A DNA stretch of 64,000 nucleotides, from positions 3,512,001 through 3,576,000 of the forward strand of contig NC_058502.1 in assembly GCF_020382885.2 (NCBI RefSeq), given 5' to 3'. Positions 30,585 through 43,613 of this stretch are shown here, piece after piece. Every line of letters begins with the position of its first letter. Positions within the stretch are counted from its first letter, which is position 1. Position numbers and translations under genes: made by a program. A model generated the notes under the pieces. That model worked only from the letters and a program-made list of their open reading frames with translations. It was not told where the DNA came from and searched no databases. The stretch is from Scatophagus argus (Eukaryota; Chordata; Actinopteri; Scatophagidae).

Positions 30585-31879
30585 CTGCGCATGAGTGTGT
30601 ACTTGTGTGTGTGACATAAAAAGTAGGAGATGAAAGGACAGATTGTGTTTCTGGTTGGAACTGAAGGCATTCAACCTAATGACCTACAATAAAGTCGACC
30701 ACAAGAGCCTTTTCTACCAACACAAACATGTTTTAAACCGATTTATGTTTATATTCTTATATTTTATTGCTAAACATTTAGTTGTTTTCTTTTTTTAACA
30801 CTCTCAAAGAAACAGAGAGCGCAGTAACAATAACTGTAGAAGTATAATCCTAGTAGCAGAACTACTACTTACTGTCATGCAAATAAGTAGCTGAAGTATT
30901 AGTATTCGGCAGTATTAGAGACAGTAGTACATATCAGCAGCATCAGTAGTAATAGTATAAGTACTTGTAGCAGTAGTTGCAGCAGCACTACTGGAAAAAA
31001 GTGAGATTATAATTCAGTTATAAGACGATGTAAGTGTTTATCAGCTATAACTCCTGTTGAGCTCACACCAAAGGTGAGGCTGGCTTATAAAGAGGAATGG
31101 CACATTTATAGTTAAATACAACCGTAAAAATATTAAATATGCATTGACAGAAGTTTGAATTATTCGCTCATGTTGCTTTTATCTGCTTACTGCAGTATGT
31201 TTGAACCACGTGTCTGTGCCTGTGCGTGCTGGGGCATCTCAAGTACGTTAGCAGTGAAAGCAACAGTAACAAGTGACAGCAATGGAAAAGCTGCGTGCGT
31301 TTCACAGCAGGTTGACCCCCTCCAGCACCACAGCAGCCCAGATGACACAGCCACATACAGGACTTCATCCAGCCCGAATCCTCAGGGGTCCCGCTACATT
31401 CAACAACAAGCGCTGATTCACGTGTTTTCCCGAGACCAGTCGACAAAGTCTGCACCATCTTGATAATGTGCTAAGTACGGAAGAGGCGTTAATGAGTTAC
31501 CCTGATGCTGAAAGAAATCAGAGGACTGAAACATTTCTGTTAAACTGTTTCCTGTTGAACAGCTGGACATTCGTATACACTGGTTATCCATTGAGAGGCA
31601 GGTGGGTTCAGGTGGTCTGAAAGAAATTTTGTGTTATTTCATTTAACTAATGCGTCACTCATTGTTAAAGAGGGCTGTTTGCTCAAACCTTACCCTTCAT
31701 CCTGTTGGAATCAACCCACATAAAGTGAGTCTGGAGTTATATTCAGCAGTAATAAGAATTAAAACTGATAATTCACAGGACCAGATCTTATTAAATGCAA
31801 CGTGTGCTGCAACGCACACACATCTGTGCCCAGTTGAGTGAGGCAGGGCGGGATTCCCTCCAACTTCTAACTCATCCAG

Positions 31880-31893
31880 CCAGCAGATGGCGC
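31880..31893 (+). promoter_or_regulatory. Full-match CTCF-like motif between hoxd11b and hoxd9b
   Basis: CCAGCAGATGGCGC matches the CTCF core consensus at every position. CTCF sites between Hox genes mark chromatin boundaries in vertebrate clusters. Actual binding is inference. Confidence 0.5.
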
Positions 31894-33167
31894 TCAGAGT
31901 GCACAAGAAACAGCGATCAAGGTCTATGTTACAACACGGCTCGTGTTTGTGTTTAGGCCACGCCCCCATCCGGCTCTTCAGCCTCTTCTTCCAGCCAATG
32001 GAATTTCACTTTCACTCACAAACAAGGACACAGTGACGGTGAACGGAGACAGTCTTCAAATTCTTTGGCATGGCGCCAAATATGGTGTTTGAATTGTAAA
32101 GTTTACAGCATGTTAGAATAATGTAATTAAATTATATGTCCAGCTCGAGTAGGCCGTGACCACCGATTCATCAGACCAACCGATGGACTGACAGACGAAT
32201 CCAAAATGTCCATTATTCATCAGCTAACAAACAGTCCTGCGCGCACACACACACACACACACACATTCCAGTGAGGATTTAAATCTTTATTTAGTTTGAG
32301 GAACACATGCACGTTCAAATTTTCCAAACAATTTTAAACTCACCAAAACTGGAGATACGTGGCTTTCACGTGACCGAAACGGATCTCAACAGCAAAACAT
32401 CCAAATGGAAAAAAACCCCCAAACACTCTCCTAAAATGTAAAATCCAGGCAACATAATTTTATTTATTGGTCAATGACATAATAAGCGGGCTGCTTCAGT
32501 AGGTACATAAATAAAAACAAAAGACAGCTAAAAGAAATTCACACAGGCCTAACATAAGCGAACCATGACAGCAGAAACGGAACGATTTGAAGATGCAGCT
32601 GAACACGATTTGTTCCTGTAATTTGGGGCAGCAGTTACAGCAGGAGCAGAAGGAGGCTTCGGGCCAGAAAACATGGACTTCTGGGGAGAAGGTCGCCTCA
32701 GCGCTCCAAGGAATACACATTATTTTTACTGAAGGCTCAAGATCAAGGAAATCACTTGTCCAGACAAAGAAAAGCCAAACACCATCTATCTATTCAGTCC
32801 CACTTTGAGGACACACACACACACACACACTTCAAACAAGCTTGTAAACGACTCCCTGCCACTTTTCATTCAGCTTGTAAACCACGATTCAAGAATAGAG
32901 TTTTAAAAGCTAAATGTGCTACGTCCAGATCCATCTGGCAGCAGGCTCACATTTCTGAGCACAAAAGAATTATTTGATTTATTTCCTATACTGGGTAAAT
33001 ACAGTCTAACCATGTGATCCACTTTGTAACCAATGAGCAGCCGAGAAGAAGGTAAGGGCAGGAAAAAAATACTACCATTTTAGGGGAGGATGTAAGCCAC
33101 TATACCAGCCCATCTAACGTTTTACAGTCGCACTTAAGTGTATTTTTATTGAAATAATAAAATAAAC

Positions 33168-35751
33168 ATGTCGCTAACGAATTATTATTCCATGATGGGG
33201 CTCCAGACAGAGGAGCCGTACGGTGCACATTTCATCCCGGGAGGCTTGCAGGGCTCGGCGGCCGGCTGCGCAAAGCCAAGCCGGGGAGCGGAGGAAGAAG
33301 AGGGGACCCCCGGCTCACACATCCCGGATTTTTCACATTTTTCCACCAAACAATCCAGCTTAAACGGCTTTTCTCCTTGGACAAACACGTCTACTACCTC
33401 GCCATCCTCTCCTCCGCAGCTGCAGTCCACCCCCGGCGCCCCCATCCCCGGCCTTTTCCATCCACATCACCTCCTGAGCCACCACCACCACCACCCGTAC
33501 TACGGCCCGCAGACGCAGACCCACGCCGAACACCTCGCATCCTCGGCCGCTACCGAGAGCAGATTCGTCCGCTGTTGGGAAGGGGCGACTCCCAGCTCCG
33601 AGTCCTCTCTGTCCCACGCGTCGGCCGCTTTTCCCGGGGGTCTCCCCGCTCAGAGTGACCTCTCCAATCCGAGCCCGAGGTTCGAGGCGGTCAAACCCGA
33701 GAACTCACCGCCGCCACACGACAGCCCCGCGGAAAACAGCTTCGCCAGCCCGACCGAGGTGGTCCTCGAGCGGCTTGGCAGCGCGGAGGAGCTGGGAAGG
33801 AAGCCGGAGCCCAAAAAGGAAGACGAGGAGAGAAAAACACAGCTTGACCCGGGTAAAGACAGATACACCAAACACCAAACTCAAGAATGTTTATTAGTGT
33901 GCGCATACGCAGGTGTGTGTGTGTGTGTGTGTGTGGGTGAACGCGGCCTAAGTAAGTGTGTGTGACTTTTATAGCCCTATAAATGTCTTGTAAACGGTAA
34001 AATATAAAACTTTATTGTCCATTAAAATAATTAAGGTGCTATTGCTGTTATTTACCCATTTGTCACAGGTAGGCTGGCGCTGCAGATGAGTAGGCTGATG
34101 AGTTTTCGTGCAATTAATCCCCGAAGCTTGTTTTGCCAAAAAACATCTTAGACATGCAGTACAATTGTATTATACTACAACTGTATAATTGTACAAGCAT
34201 GTCTATTCAGAAACACCTTCACAAGTTACTCAGTTCACCCTTTACTGCTGACAGCTTTCACAAACGTAACATCAACCAAATGCCTAAAACAGCCACAAAT
34301 AATTCTTATATTTTTTGTATATCAAATTTTAGATTCCCAAGCTTATTTATCAAAAAATCTGAATTACAGTAAGCGAAAATATCAGAGAAATGAGAAATAA
34401 GGTACAAGATGAAGCAAAACGACATTAATAATAATTATTATAATAATGGTGATGATAATAATTTTCCTGGCTTTACACTTTAACTTTCTATAAATATAAG
34501 CCACTTTTGTAACAGATTAAAATCCTGTTACCTTTAAATAAAAAACGTTAAAAGAGGCATCAAAGGAGGTCTCTGCCAACCTGGAGTCCAGTCCAGTTCA
34601 TCACATAAATAATTCAGAAAGTGAGGCAAAGTGAGCAAAGATGTCCTCTGTGTGTGACTAAACGACTGCCGAGCCAAAGCCAGAATACTTGTTGCTCTCT
34701 TGCTGTCTGTCGGTCTTCACTGTAATTTCACGGCCCTCTCTGGCTGCTTTACGTGGCAAATAAAGCGCTTTTCATATGAGTCAAAGTCTCTCCCCAGCTG
34801 CAGTTTAGCAATTCTAAAAACGAGGCCCGGCTTGGCCGTTTATCCACACGGCCTCCACTCGCACTGAGATCTCAGTTTCACATAATGTGACACAATGTGA
34901 AATTACTGAAAGGATAAAATGAGGATCCTAATGCCACTAAGACTCAGAGCAGTGTGACTGAAAAGAGAGCCGAACTCTTTATTTATGGAGCTGTGTTTTG
35001 AGTGTGTGCTCTTGTTTCTTTTTCTAATGAGCCAAAGGTTTAAGGCTCATAAAACGTGTTCCTGAGGATATTTTCTTTGATTTTTATGTCAGCCTTTGAA
35101 CTCCCCACACAGCACACAGGCATGCAGATGCTCACCAACCCACAGAAAGTTAAAGGTCCTGTGTGGTTAAAGGTCCAGCAGAGATGGACCATAATGGAGT
35201 TATTAGTCCATAATCACCCCAAACTAAGAATTGTTGTGTTTTTGTTACCTTAGAAGGAGTCTTTTTACATCTACAGAGGGAGCATGTCCTCTTTCACAGT
35301 CATGTTGCACCACCATGTTTCTACAGTAGCCCAGAGCGGTCAAACCAAAGGGCCTATTGCCTTCTTAGCAGCCAACAAGGGGAGGGTGAGACGAGGGGTG
35401 ATGAGTTACCTGTAGTCTGCGACCACGCCGCTAGACACCCCTAAATCCTACACACTGGACCTCTAAAGTAAAAAAAATCTGTGCCACTCTGTTTCTCCTT
35501 CTGCAGAAAATCCATCAGCTAGTTGGATCCACGCCAAATCCACCCGCAAGAAAAGGTGCCCATACACCAAACACCAGACCCTGGAGCTGGAGAAAGAGTT
35601 CCTCTACAACATGTACCTGACCAGGGATCGGCGCCTGGAGGTGGCAGGACTATTAAATTTGACAGAGAGACAGGTCAAAATCTGGTTCCAGAACAGGCGG
35701 ATGAAGATGAAGAAGCTGATGACCCGGGAGAGGAGGAGCATGAATGAATGA
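33168..35751 (+). CDS. hoxd9b: Homeobox protein Hox-D9b
   Basis: This is a group-9 Hox transcription factor. Exons 33168-33852 and 35507-35751 join in phase 1 to 309 residues. The start [11 protein letters not shown] resembles the group-9 N-terminus (LSNYYVDS). A His run (SHHHHHPYY, about 103-113) and a central FVRCW motif follow. The PBX-contacting tryptophan motif is ASWIHAKS (about 233-240), directly before the homeodomain (about 241-300) with [18 protein letters not shown] and [12 protein letters not shown] short basic tail ends in SMNE. The first intron base block soon runs into a GT microsatellite (33911-33935), and a MITE-like element ends 38 bp before exon 2. Poly(A) signals lie at 36040-36045 and 36052-36057. 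Identity as group 9 is firm; the b paralogue is inferred from context. Confidence 0.95.
35150..35468 (+). mobile_element. MITE-like non-autonomous element in the hoxd9b intron
   Basis: The left end TTAAAGGTCCTGTGTG (35150-35165) is an imperfect inverted copy of the right end CACACTGGACCTCTAAAG (35451-35468). The interior words TTCTACAGTAGCCCAGA, CTAGACACCCCTAAATCC and TTAGAAGGAGTC are ones I recognise from a repeat found widely in percomorph genomes. It is 319 bp with no coding capacity. The right end lies 38 bp from the exon 2 boundary, so it may overlap the branch-point region. Confidence 0.75.
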
Positions 35752-37445
35752 GGCTCTGCAGTTTTTTTCTGCAGTTAAGGCTCAGAGCTCCAAGATGCCC
35801 AACATCTGTAACCTCAGCCGGCATGATCGGCTCTCCGTGGACTGCGGCGCTAACATGGCTGCCTTGGAAAACTGCAGTGGTGAAGCTCTGCAGGGGACAC
35901 CAGGATGTGTTGTAGCGTTTTCTTTTTGAAAAAATATTCCTATCAACGTCTTTTGGCCTTTTCATGTTAGACCTTCTGAACCACGGTGTAAAATTCTTCC
36001 ATCTGCATGCTACCAAAATGAAGAACCTGTATAGTTGTAAATAAAGCCCAGAATAAAACATTTACAGGGACATCCATGAGTTAATTAAAAAACATTCTAG
36101 ATGATATGAAAGACTTTAAAACACATCTGTTTTTGATAAGGTTGCATATTTCACATGTCCAAAAGTGAAACTACTTGGCACATGAAGTACTTGACTTCAC
36201 ATAAACTATCCGCGCTTTCTGCCAAAATGCAAACTGTGTTTTATGATTTAATGCTAAAACTATTGTCCTCATAAAAACGACTTTCAGTGTGCCAGACGAG
36301 GCTGCGCTGCGAGGCAACTATCAAAGATGTATCCCATGAGTCATGTTGAGTCTGAGCAGCGGTCTGTTGTGGCCTGAAAAACAGCCTCAGAGTGTTCATT
36401 CAAAATGAAAATGAAATACTTGTGGAAATGAAGCAAACAGAAGCCTGACACTTAAACTAATCGCCTAACAGAGACAAGAACAGGAATTGTGTTCTTTACT
36501 GATCTGTTTGTTGGCTTTAGTTTGGTGTCTGTTACATTCTTGGTTTGTAGTGCTTATATTTTAAGTCCAGTTCACCCAAGATACTGTTTTCACGTGTGAA
36601 CTATATGAGAACCACATGTGAAATCCAACAATGTGAAATGTGCCTGAATGTGAATATTTAACACGTGAAATGTATTGATTAGTATCTGAAATGTGTTCCA
36701 GAATGAACAAATTCACATGTGCTCCTTTGCAAGAGAAAGTTTCTTCTTAACCTGAAACTACATCACGTGACTTTACTGTACACGTTTATCAGAGAGGTCA
36801 CGGATGGCCTGATCATGTCTGCCTGCTAGGCGGCATTGAAGAGAGACGTCACAGCTCCGGTGCTGCATTCACGTTACCTCTTGTCACCGCAGAGCACAGA
36901 CTCCTGTGAAAAGTCTAAGAAACACTCTTTGCCTGCGAGGCTGAAGAACAGAAAAATGTGTCGCTCATTACATGTGCACAGCCTGAGGTCAGCCCACGTG
37001 CCCACGTGCTTACAGGTTATCATTGCTGTTATTATACACAGTTTGCAGCTGTAACCTCAGTGCATGAGCAGAAAAGTATGTCAGGTTTGCTAAGTTTTAA
37101 ATATGTGTGATCCACAGCGTATTTCAGGTGTGTCCAGGTGAGGGATGCCGCCTGAGAGGCCTACAAACTGATGATCATGGTTATCTGGCACCTCCTTCTC
37201 CTTACAACCAACCCCAGTCTTACCCTAAAATAACACTCATAAGGGACTTTTTACATTTTGTTCCTTGAAACCGAATAAGCTTCATCGTTATTTGTTTTTG
37301 TTGTTGTTGTTGTTTTTACAAAACGTGCATGTTGTCCAATGGGGCGTATTTGTTGTTAATGTTGTTGCTGTTGTTGTCATTGTTGCTGTGTATCTGTTGT
37401 TACTGTGGGTCTGATAAGCAGATATGGCCGCCATGCCTGTTCCTT

Positions 37446-37448
<3 letters not shown>

Positions 37449-37479
<31 letters not shown>
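37449..37479 (+). repeat. (CA)n microsatellite
   Basis: About 15 CA units without interruption. Confidence 0.95.
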
Positions 37480-39687
37480 AGTCATGCTAAGCTACGGTGT
37501 GACAGCCGTCTGATGGTTCTTCCTGTGTTTCATACGGTCACATCACGTTAAGACAGACGAACGTCATCGGGACGTGTTGGTGTTTTGTTTGTTTGTTTGT
37601 TTTGTTTTTCACGAGACGGACTCAAACACACCACCTTCTCTCCGGGATAAAACGGAAACACAACAGGCTCCTGCGCTGCGCTTCAGCTGGAGTCAAGATG
37701 TGATGAAATGAGGCACAGGCGAAATGTGGGCATTTTTTAAATAAGAAAAATAAAAGAAATGAAAGCTGGATTACATCATTATTAATCATGCGTCTTTCCT
37801 GTTGTTTTTTTTATCATTATTATTATTTTTTTTAAAGAACTTACTTCTTTCCACTCAAGATGCAGTCCCACGCGGACATCATGACAGTAAAATTATTTTT
37901 ATGTACGTAATCGTTTGGTTAGATTATTCGAGATATTACAAAGTTAAAACTGTAGCCTAACATTTACAGATTTTTTTGCATGAAAGAAAGAAAAACACAA
38001 ATATTAGATATTATTCTACTGCTAGAATTACTGCGTCTGATAAAGAAATGAGTCTTGTGTCATAATATCATCCAGAAGAGAAACAAACGCTACACAAGCA
38101 GTATGTCGCGTTTCGCTGGATTATGGTGCCATAATGCTGTTTATGTTTTTTATCAGAATATATTATTCCAACGTCAAGGTGTCTCACTGCTCTCAGGTAA
38201 CGTGGTCCCGGGTTTCAGTCCACAGAGAGACATTTCTGCCTCCGTGTTTTGTCAAAGTCAGTGCGGCGCCTCGTAGCTTCCCTCGTTTATTGCTGCCATA
38301 TAAGCTGCTCAGCGCTCATCCTACTGCAGGGTCATAAACCAACAGCATGCATTTGGAGAATAAACGTGACTTTCCCCACACTCAGCACACACACACGCAC
38401 ACACACACACGGAGGTACCATAAAGTAATTTAGCCCAGACAGTCATCGTGACTATATGGTTTTATTGGACACCCTTTCCTGCCTCGGAGCTTCAACTGTC
38501 CTTCTAAATGTTAAAGTCATTGTCTGCAGATGAGACCAGACAGCCTCAATCACATCTAGACGCACAAAACACAGGAAGTTTCACCAGGCCTAAAACAAAA
38601 GCCTTTGAGTTTTATTATTATTATTTTGTAGGCTTTTATTTTTATTTATTTTTTTTTAAATCCAGACCATCAGATGTATTTAAGGTAAGACCAAGTTGAT
38701 CTACAGCTTTAATGCCACCAATCGTCACCAGCACCGTTTGCTGTGATGAATGATAAGAAATTTTAACTCTCACTGCTTAAAAAACCCAAACGGTCTCATA
38801 TCGTTTCATTTCTAAATTAAAATGTCGCTGCTTTTTACGCACGCAGTGTGTGACTTATTTCCAAATATTGACCGAGTGCTGGCTTTTTACACAACCGGGA
38901 ATAAAGCCATAAAGAAGAAGAAAGCTGAGAAAGAAAAAATGGAAATTTGTTAACGTTGTATAATAACAAAATCTAAAATAATGTTACACTTTTTTTATTT
39001 TACGCAAGGCAAGAAAAATGCAGCACAAGAATTGTACGATAAAGGATAAGATAAATAAATAATAATTATTATTATTAATAATAATAATAATTAAATAAAT
39101 AAATATTTTTTTGCAAAACAAAAGAAAAGAAAAAAGAAAGAACAAAAAAGGTTTCGAAATGCCTTTTAAATGTATCAGAAGAAGGTGCCATAAAGCAGAA
39201 GACAACCACATTAACGGCCAACTACAACGGAGGGAGCACTTACTGTGCTGCAGAAATTAAACTGGACGGCACAGTAATGCTGAAATGATCGCTCTCGATT
39301 AAATGTTGTTCCCCACGCAGCGTCTGCACTAACAGCAAAGCAATGCACGGCGGTGCACGACCTAACAAACTGAAATCAAACACAAAAGTGTATCTCGTTT
39401 TTAAAATAAAAGACAACAAAAACAGATCGGGGGTTTTTTAGCTGTGGTCTTATTAGGAGGAAGTTGAACAATCTTCTATTCTTTAAAGTGCATACAAGCG
39501 ACGACATGAAACCACAATGTGGAGTAACACTTAGAAATCTGTTTCTGAATCGTAAACCGAGTTTGGTGATTTCACGGTCTCAAAGTGAAGTTTATCTGTT
39601 ACAGAACCTGCAGCATCAACAGGCAAAGTGCAACACGCTGCCTGTAGGGACAAACTCCGCCCGCTGGGTGGTGCTGTGGCGCTCAGC

Positions 39688-39735
39688 GGTTCTATGGTGT
39701 AATGGTTAGCACTCTGGACTCTGAATCCAGCGATC
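39688..39735 (+). pseudogene. Truncated tRNA-Gln (anticodon CTG), 5' 48 bases only
   Basis: The stretch beginning GGTTCTATGGTGTAATGG and continuing through the D arm, the anticodon loop CTCTGAA and the anticodon stem matches vertebrate tRNA-Gln(CTG) with one difference (C to T in the acceptor stem). It stops at GCGATC; the following bases do not form a T arm or pair with the acceptor stem. Box A is intact and box B is missing, so it is unlikely to make tRNA. Confidence 0.85.
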
Positions 39736-41339
39736 ACCTCACGGAGCGAGGCTTGACCCTGATTCACCGTCCGTCCATCTTCAGCCCACGTAAACGTAGT
39801 GAACGTAAGTGTGACCAGCTAAAGTGTTTTTATTCCGCGACATCCGGCCTGTTTCACGTCTGCACTTGCAGATTACGAATTCAGCAGCTGCTGTCGCGTT
39901 AACAGCTTGAACTTTGAAATCTGAACTGGCTGGTTTCTGCTCGGGTCCTCTGGTCCAGAGGTAGTAATGCATAAAGGCAGCAGTTAAATGCTCTTTTTCA
40001 TCCATCCTGATGTAAGTCAGTAGACAAAGTCAAACAGTGTTGTTTAAATCGTTTACATGTGAGCATAGTGCATACACACAGTGGTCTCTCGTTCTCATTA
40101 GAGCCCTCAGAGGCCTGTGTTGCTGCTTCCGCTTTCCCATCTCCTCTTCAAACCGAAAACCGAGACCTTCGGGTCCCTGCAGTCACCTGAACCTGCCACC
40201 TGGCATCCCACCTCACTGACACAATCTTTAAACGTTTGCCAGTTTATTTAGAGTGCTTATTTTAAGCCAAAAGCAGTGGAAAATTGAGAAATTCCTCACA
40301 ACGCATCTAGAAAATAATTTTGAAAACTTCTACCAAGTATTGTAAAAGAGTTACATAATTCAAAACAAGCATCTTGTCATTTAATCAGCCAGTTGGCTTT
40401 CACCACTGATGAAGCATAACATAAATTACAGTTTTGATATGAACGTACAGCCGTTTAAATGTTGTCAAGACATCTCTGTGTTTGTGTTCTCCGAGAGTCG
40501 CATTGCTATAACGGTGAAATCATAAATCATAAATCTAGACAAAAACAGACGATAAATTCCCAGCTGGTTGAATTACTCGGGAGTGCAGCGATACTGGAGA
40601 GTGTCAAAGAATTTCCACCCTGAATTGCTTTGTAATGTCGCTGTCGTTTTATTTAAATGTTGTATTCACAGTCCGTTGTGTATTTCCTCAGGATGAGGTG
40701 ATGAATTCTGAATTCAGGACGCAAGAGGAAAGTGTGGCAGCATCAGGAAGGAGAGAAAACGTAAAGTTTCTCATCCGACTGATTTTCTGTTTGCTCTTGT
40801 TTTCCAAGCCTCCTTTTACTTAGTCTCTTCAACTAAAATGGCAGAAATGCACAGCTGGGTTGTGGTATTAAAGCACCTAAAGTAAGATGGCTGCCGTTAC
40901 GAGCTGCAGCCATTTGTAGAGCGAAGACAAAAGAGCCTTAATGCGTTTGTGACTTAATGTAAATCCTGAAATGTTCAATGTGCTGAATAAACCGACGATG
41001 GCACTCTGAGCATAACCACAGGGCCAGTTGATTTCAGCTTCTGCAGAGTATATGTGGCCATTAAAAGGCCCTGACAAGATTTGTGCCACTTAAGTCTGGC
41101 AGCAGTTATCAGAGAATGTCAGACGTGAAGACACGTAGGCGTGTCTGCTGTTTCATTTTCATTTGTTGGCTCTGCCAAAGATGCTAAAGAAAGGCTCATC
41201 TGAGCATCAAAGCCTTGGCAGTGTTGTGTATTTGGATAACAGACAGCACACCTGTACTGCGTTATGCCCCCATCAGATGCTTCAGATAAAAGACAGGTGA
41301 TGCTAAAAGGTTTATACTAAAAAGCATAGAAGTGGGTCG

Positions 41340-41990
41340 TGAACGTGGCCATTTGGCTCATGTTATAGACAACATTTAGCTTCATATAAGGAGGAGTTAA
41401 CAGCACAATCAACCCAATTGATTTAGCAGTAAATACTGCAACAACGTGCTGTGATTTTATGGAACCCACTCTGCATGCTGCTGCTTGAGTTAGCCTGCTG
41501 GATTGTCTTCCAGCAGCAAAACAAAAGCTGGACTTTACTGCCATTGACGGTGGGTTCAATAAAGGAAACATTGCTCACATTGTGAAGCTTACTGTTCCTC
41601 AGAAAAAAGATTACAGTGACTGGAAGAGGTGTTTCACCTCCACAATGCTACAGTGATAGAGCTCATTGTTTAGCTGCCCGGCCCACAAATCTACTGTTTT
41701 GGTTTGTCGACTGCAGCAGGCAGCTGTTTTCAGTGAAAAAGCTGTGAAACCTCATTGCAAACTACCTGTCCACCATCAAACAGCAGACGAGCAGCTGGGG
41801 GCTATAGCTGAGGAACTCAGTGAGAGAGCATTCAGTAGCTGAAGAGCCAGATATTTTCCTCTGGAGTTCGTAGAAATAAAAAAAAGAACAAAAAGAGAGA
41901 GAGAGAGAGCTAAAAGAGAGTGAATAATGGGAGGAACTTATAATTCACAACTCAAAATGTCTGCTGACGTTGCTTTGTAAAAGTTGACTG
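41340..41990 (+). repeat. Diverged teleost interspersed repeat
   Basis: Phrases such as GAAGAGCCAGATATTTTCCT followed by CTGGAGTTCGTAGA, and AACTCAGTGAGAGAGCATT, resemble a repeat I recall as frequent in percomorph genomes. Boundaries are approximate, no terminal repeats are clear, and there is no ORF. Confidence 0.45.
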
Positions 41991-43590
41991 TATAAAGAAG
42001 AAACTGCTTCCTACAACAGACTGTCTGGACAAAATGGGATGTTTCGTTGCTAAGTTCACATCTTGCTTCCGCTGCCCCCACGTGGTCATATTTTGTTACT
42101 GCAGGTTTAAATTAGTCGGACTCGGCCTTCTGTGTTTTTTGTGACAATAATAATAATAATAACATATCGACAAGCATAATAAATGTTTAAATATATCAGT
42201 ATTTCTGAAGACGATATTCTCTAAGAAATTCTCAAACAATCCAAATAATTTCACTAAATATTAAAAATTTTCGAGGACCACTTTCATCCGATAGCCTAAT
42301 TTCACTGGGAAATAAATTAAAGTTTGGCTACATTTTAAATTATTCTCCTTGCTAATAATCTGTAGAGCACTTTTCAATTTTCCTTATATTTTATTCATTC
42401 AAACAAATGTAACAAAAGAGGAATCTCACTGCAGCCGTGCAAAAAGATCTCACAGAAATGAACGAGTTTAAAATTCCTTATCGCACACTGTGGAAAAGAA
42501 TTGTGATTTTTCTTTACATTACACACATTTTATTTATTTTTTTATCTGGAGGCCTAATCACATGGAGATTCCGCAGTGCCGCCGTAAAGAAGAGCTTTGC
42601 TGTGTCACCGCTTTGAACACGCTTTAAATGAGGCTTTGCTTTAAGTTTGGGGACTCTGATATTATGAAGTTTTGCTTTGAACATTTTTCTTTTTTTAAGC
42701 TCTGTCTCATAGAGGTTTGGCGGTGGACTAAAGCGCTTTTGGTTCAGATTTCCGTGATGTTCTCGTTTCCTGAACAGTGATGGACAAATACAGGCGAGCC
42801 TAACATGAAAATGCAGGTTATTTTGTTACAAAATAATGATAATAATAATCATAATAATAATGAACTAAAATGCATGGATTAAAATAACATATAAAGCTGG
42901 CCTGCTGGTGCCAGAGGATGCAGAAAAAACATTTCGTATTTTCGAAATGCAGAAAAACAGATTAGTAACATTCTGAACTTGTAGAAAATGGCCGAACATC
43001 CAGATTGGTCATAAAGTAGGCTACACGAGGTTCAAGAACAACACTAAAAATAGTGAAAATAGTTTGTCTCGTTTAAGCAACAGCTTGCTCTCTGTCGATG
43101 TTAAAGAATACGACTGAACAACAACAACTTCAGCCGCCTCTAAGGGCGACTCATTTCTCTAATATTCCTGCTGTTCACGCATCGATTATTTTCCCCGCAA
43201 ACGACCGCAGCGTCTCGGACTGAAGACGGGCGACCCGCCTCAAAACGAGCGGACGGGAGTTCAGCTCCGGAGACGGCAGGTCCCCTCAGTGAACTCGGCC
43301 TGTGATCCACGTGTTTCAGGAGTCACGGAGAAGAGTATTCGGAGCATTTTGAAAATACAGAATCGCTTCACAGTAAAGAGTGTAAAGGATTCCCACTTCC
43401 GCCAAACACCAACCACAAAATGTCAAAATTAAGTGAGATGCGCATTTCAAGTACACGCAGCTTTCACGTGGTTTCAAATCAATTTAAGTGACTTACAAGA
43501 CTGGCACCAAATCAAAAAGGCAACAGACTGCAAAGTAGACACACTCAAAGGCCTTTTTGAAAAGAGTTTCGGCTGAATTTACCGAGGCTC

Positions 43591-43613
43591 GTGTGTGTGT
43601 GTGTGTGTGTGTG
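43591..43613 (+). repeat. (GT)n microsatellite
   Basis: A GT run with an inverted (CA)n partner at 43699-43721, about 85 bp apart. The two could form a long hairpin in a transcript. Confidence 0.9.

Larger units (their letters stand above)
28753..33167. other. hoxd11b 3' UTR and hoxd11b-hoxd9b spacer
   Basis: The hoxd11b 3' UTR probably runs to just beyond 29801, about 1.05 kb. The rest would have carried hoxd10 in an intact cluster; no homeobox or other exon is seen. A GT/GA microsatellite lies at 30543-30584, a CA run at 32246-32263, and a strong CTCF-like motif at 31880-31893. Several short spaced repeats of the AGTAG kind lie near 30850-30990. Confidence 0.6.
36061..43180. other. First part of the hoxd9b-hoxd4b spacer
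   Basis: No protein exon is recognised. It contains a TTG-rich stretch (37300-37390), a CA microsatellite (37449-37479), an AT-rich ATT/AAT tract (39056-39110), a truncated tRNA-Gln (39688-39735) and a diverged interspersed repeat (about 41340-41990). ATAA-rich runs occur near 42146 and 42836. Confidence 0.6.
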
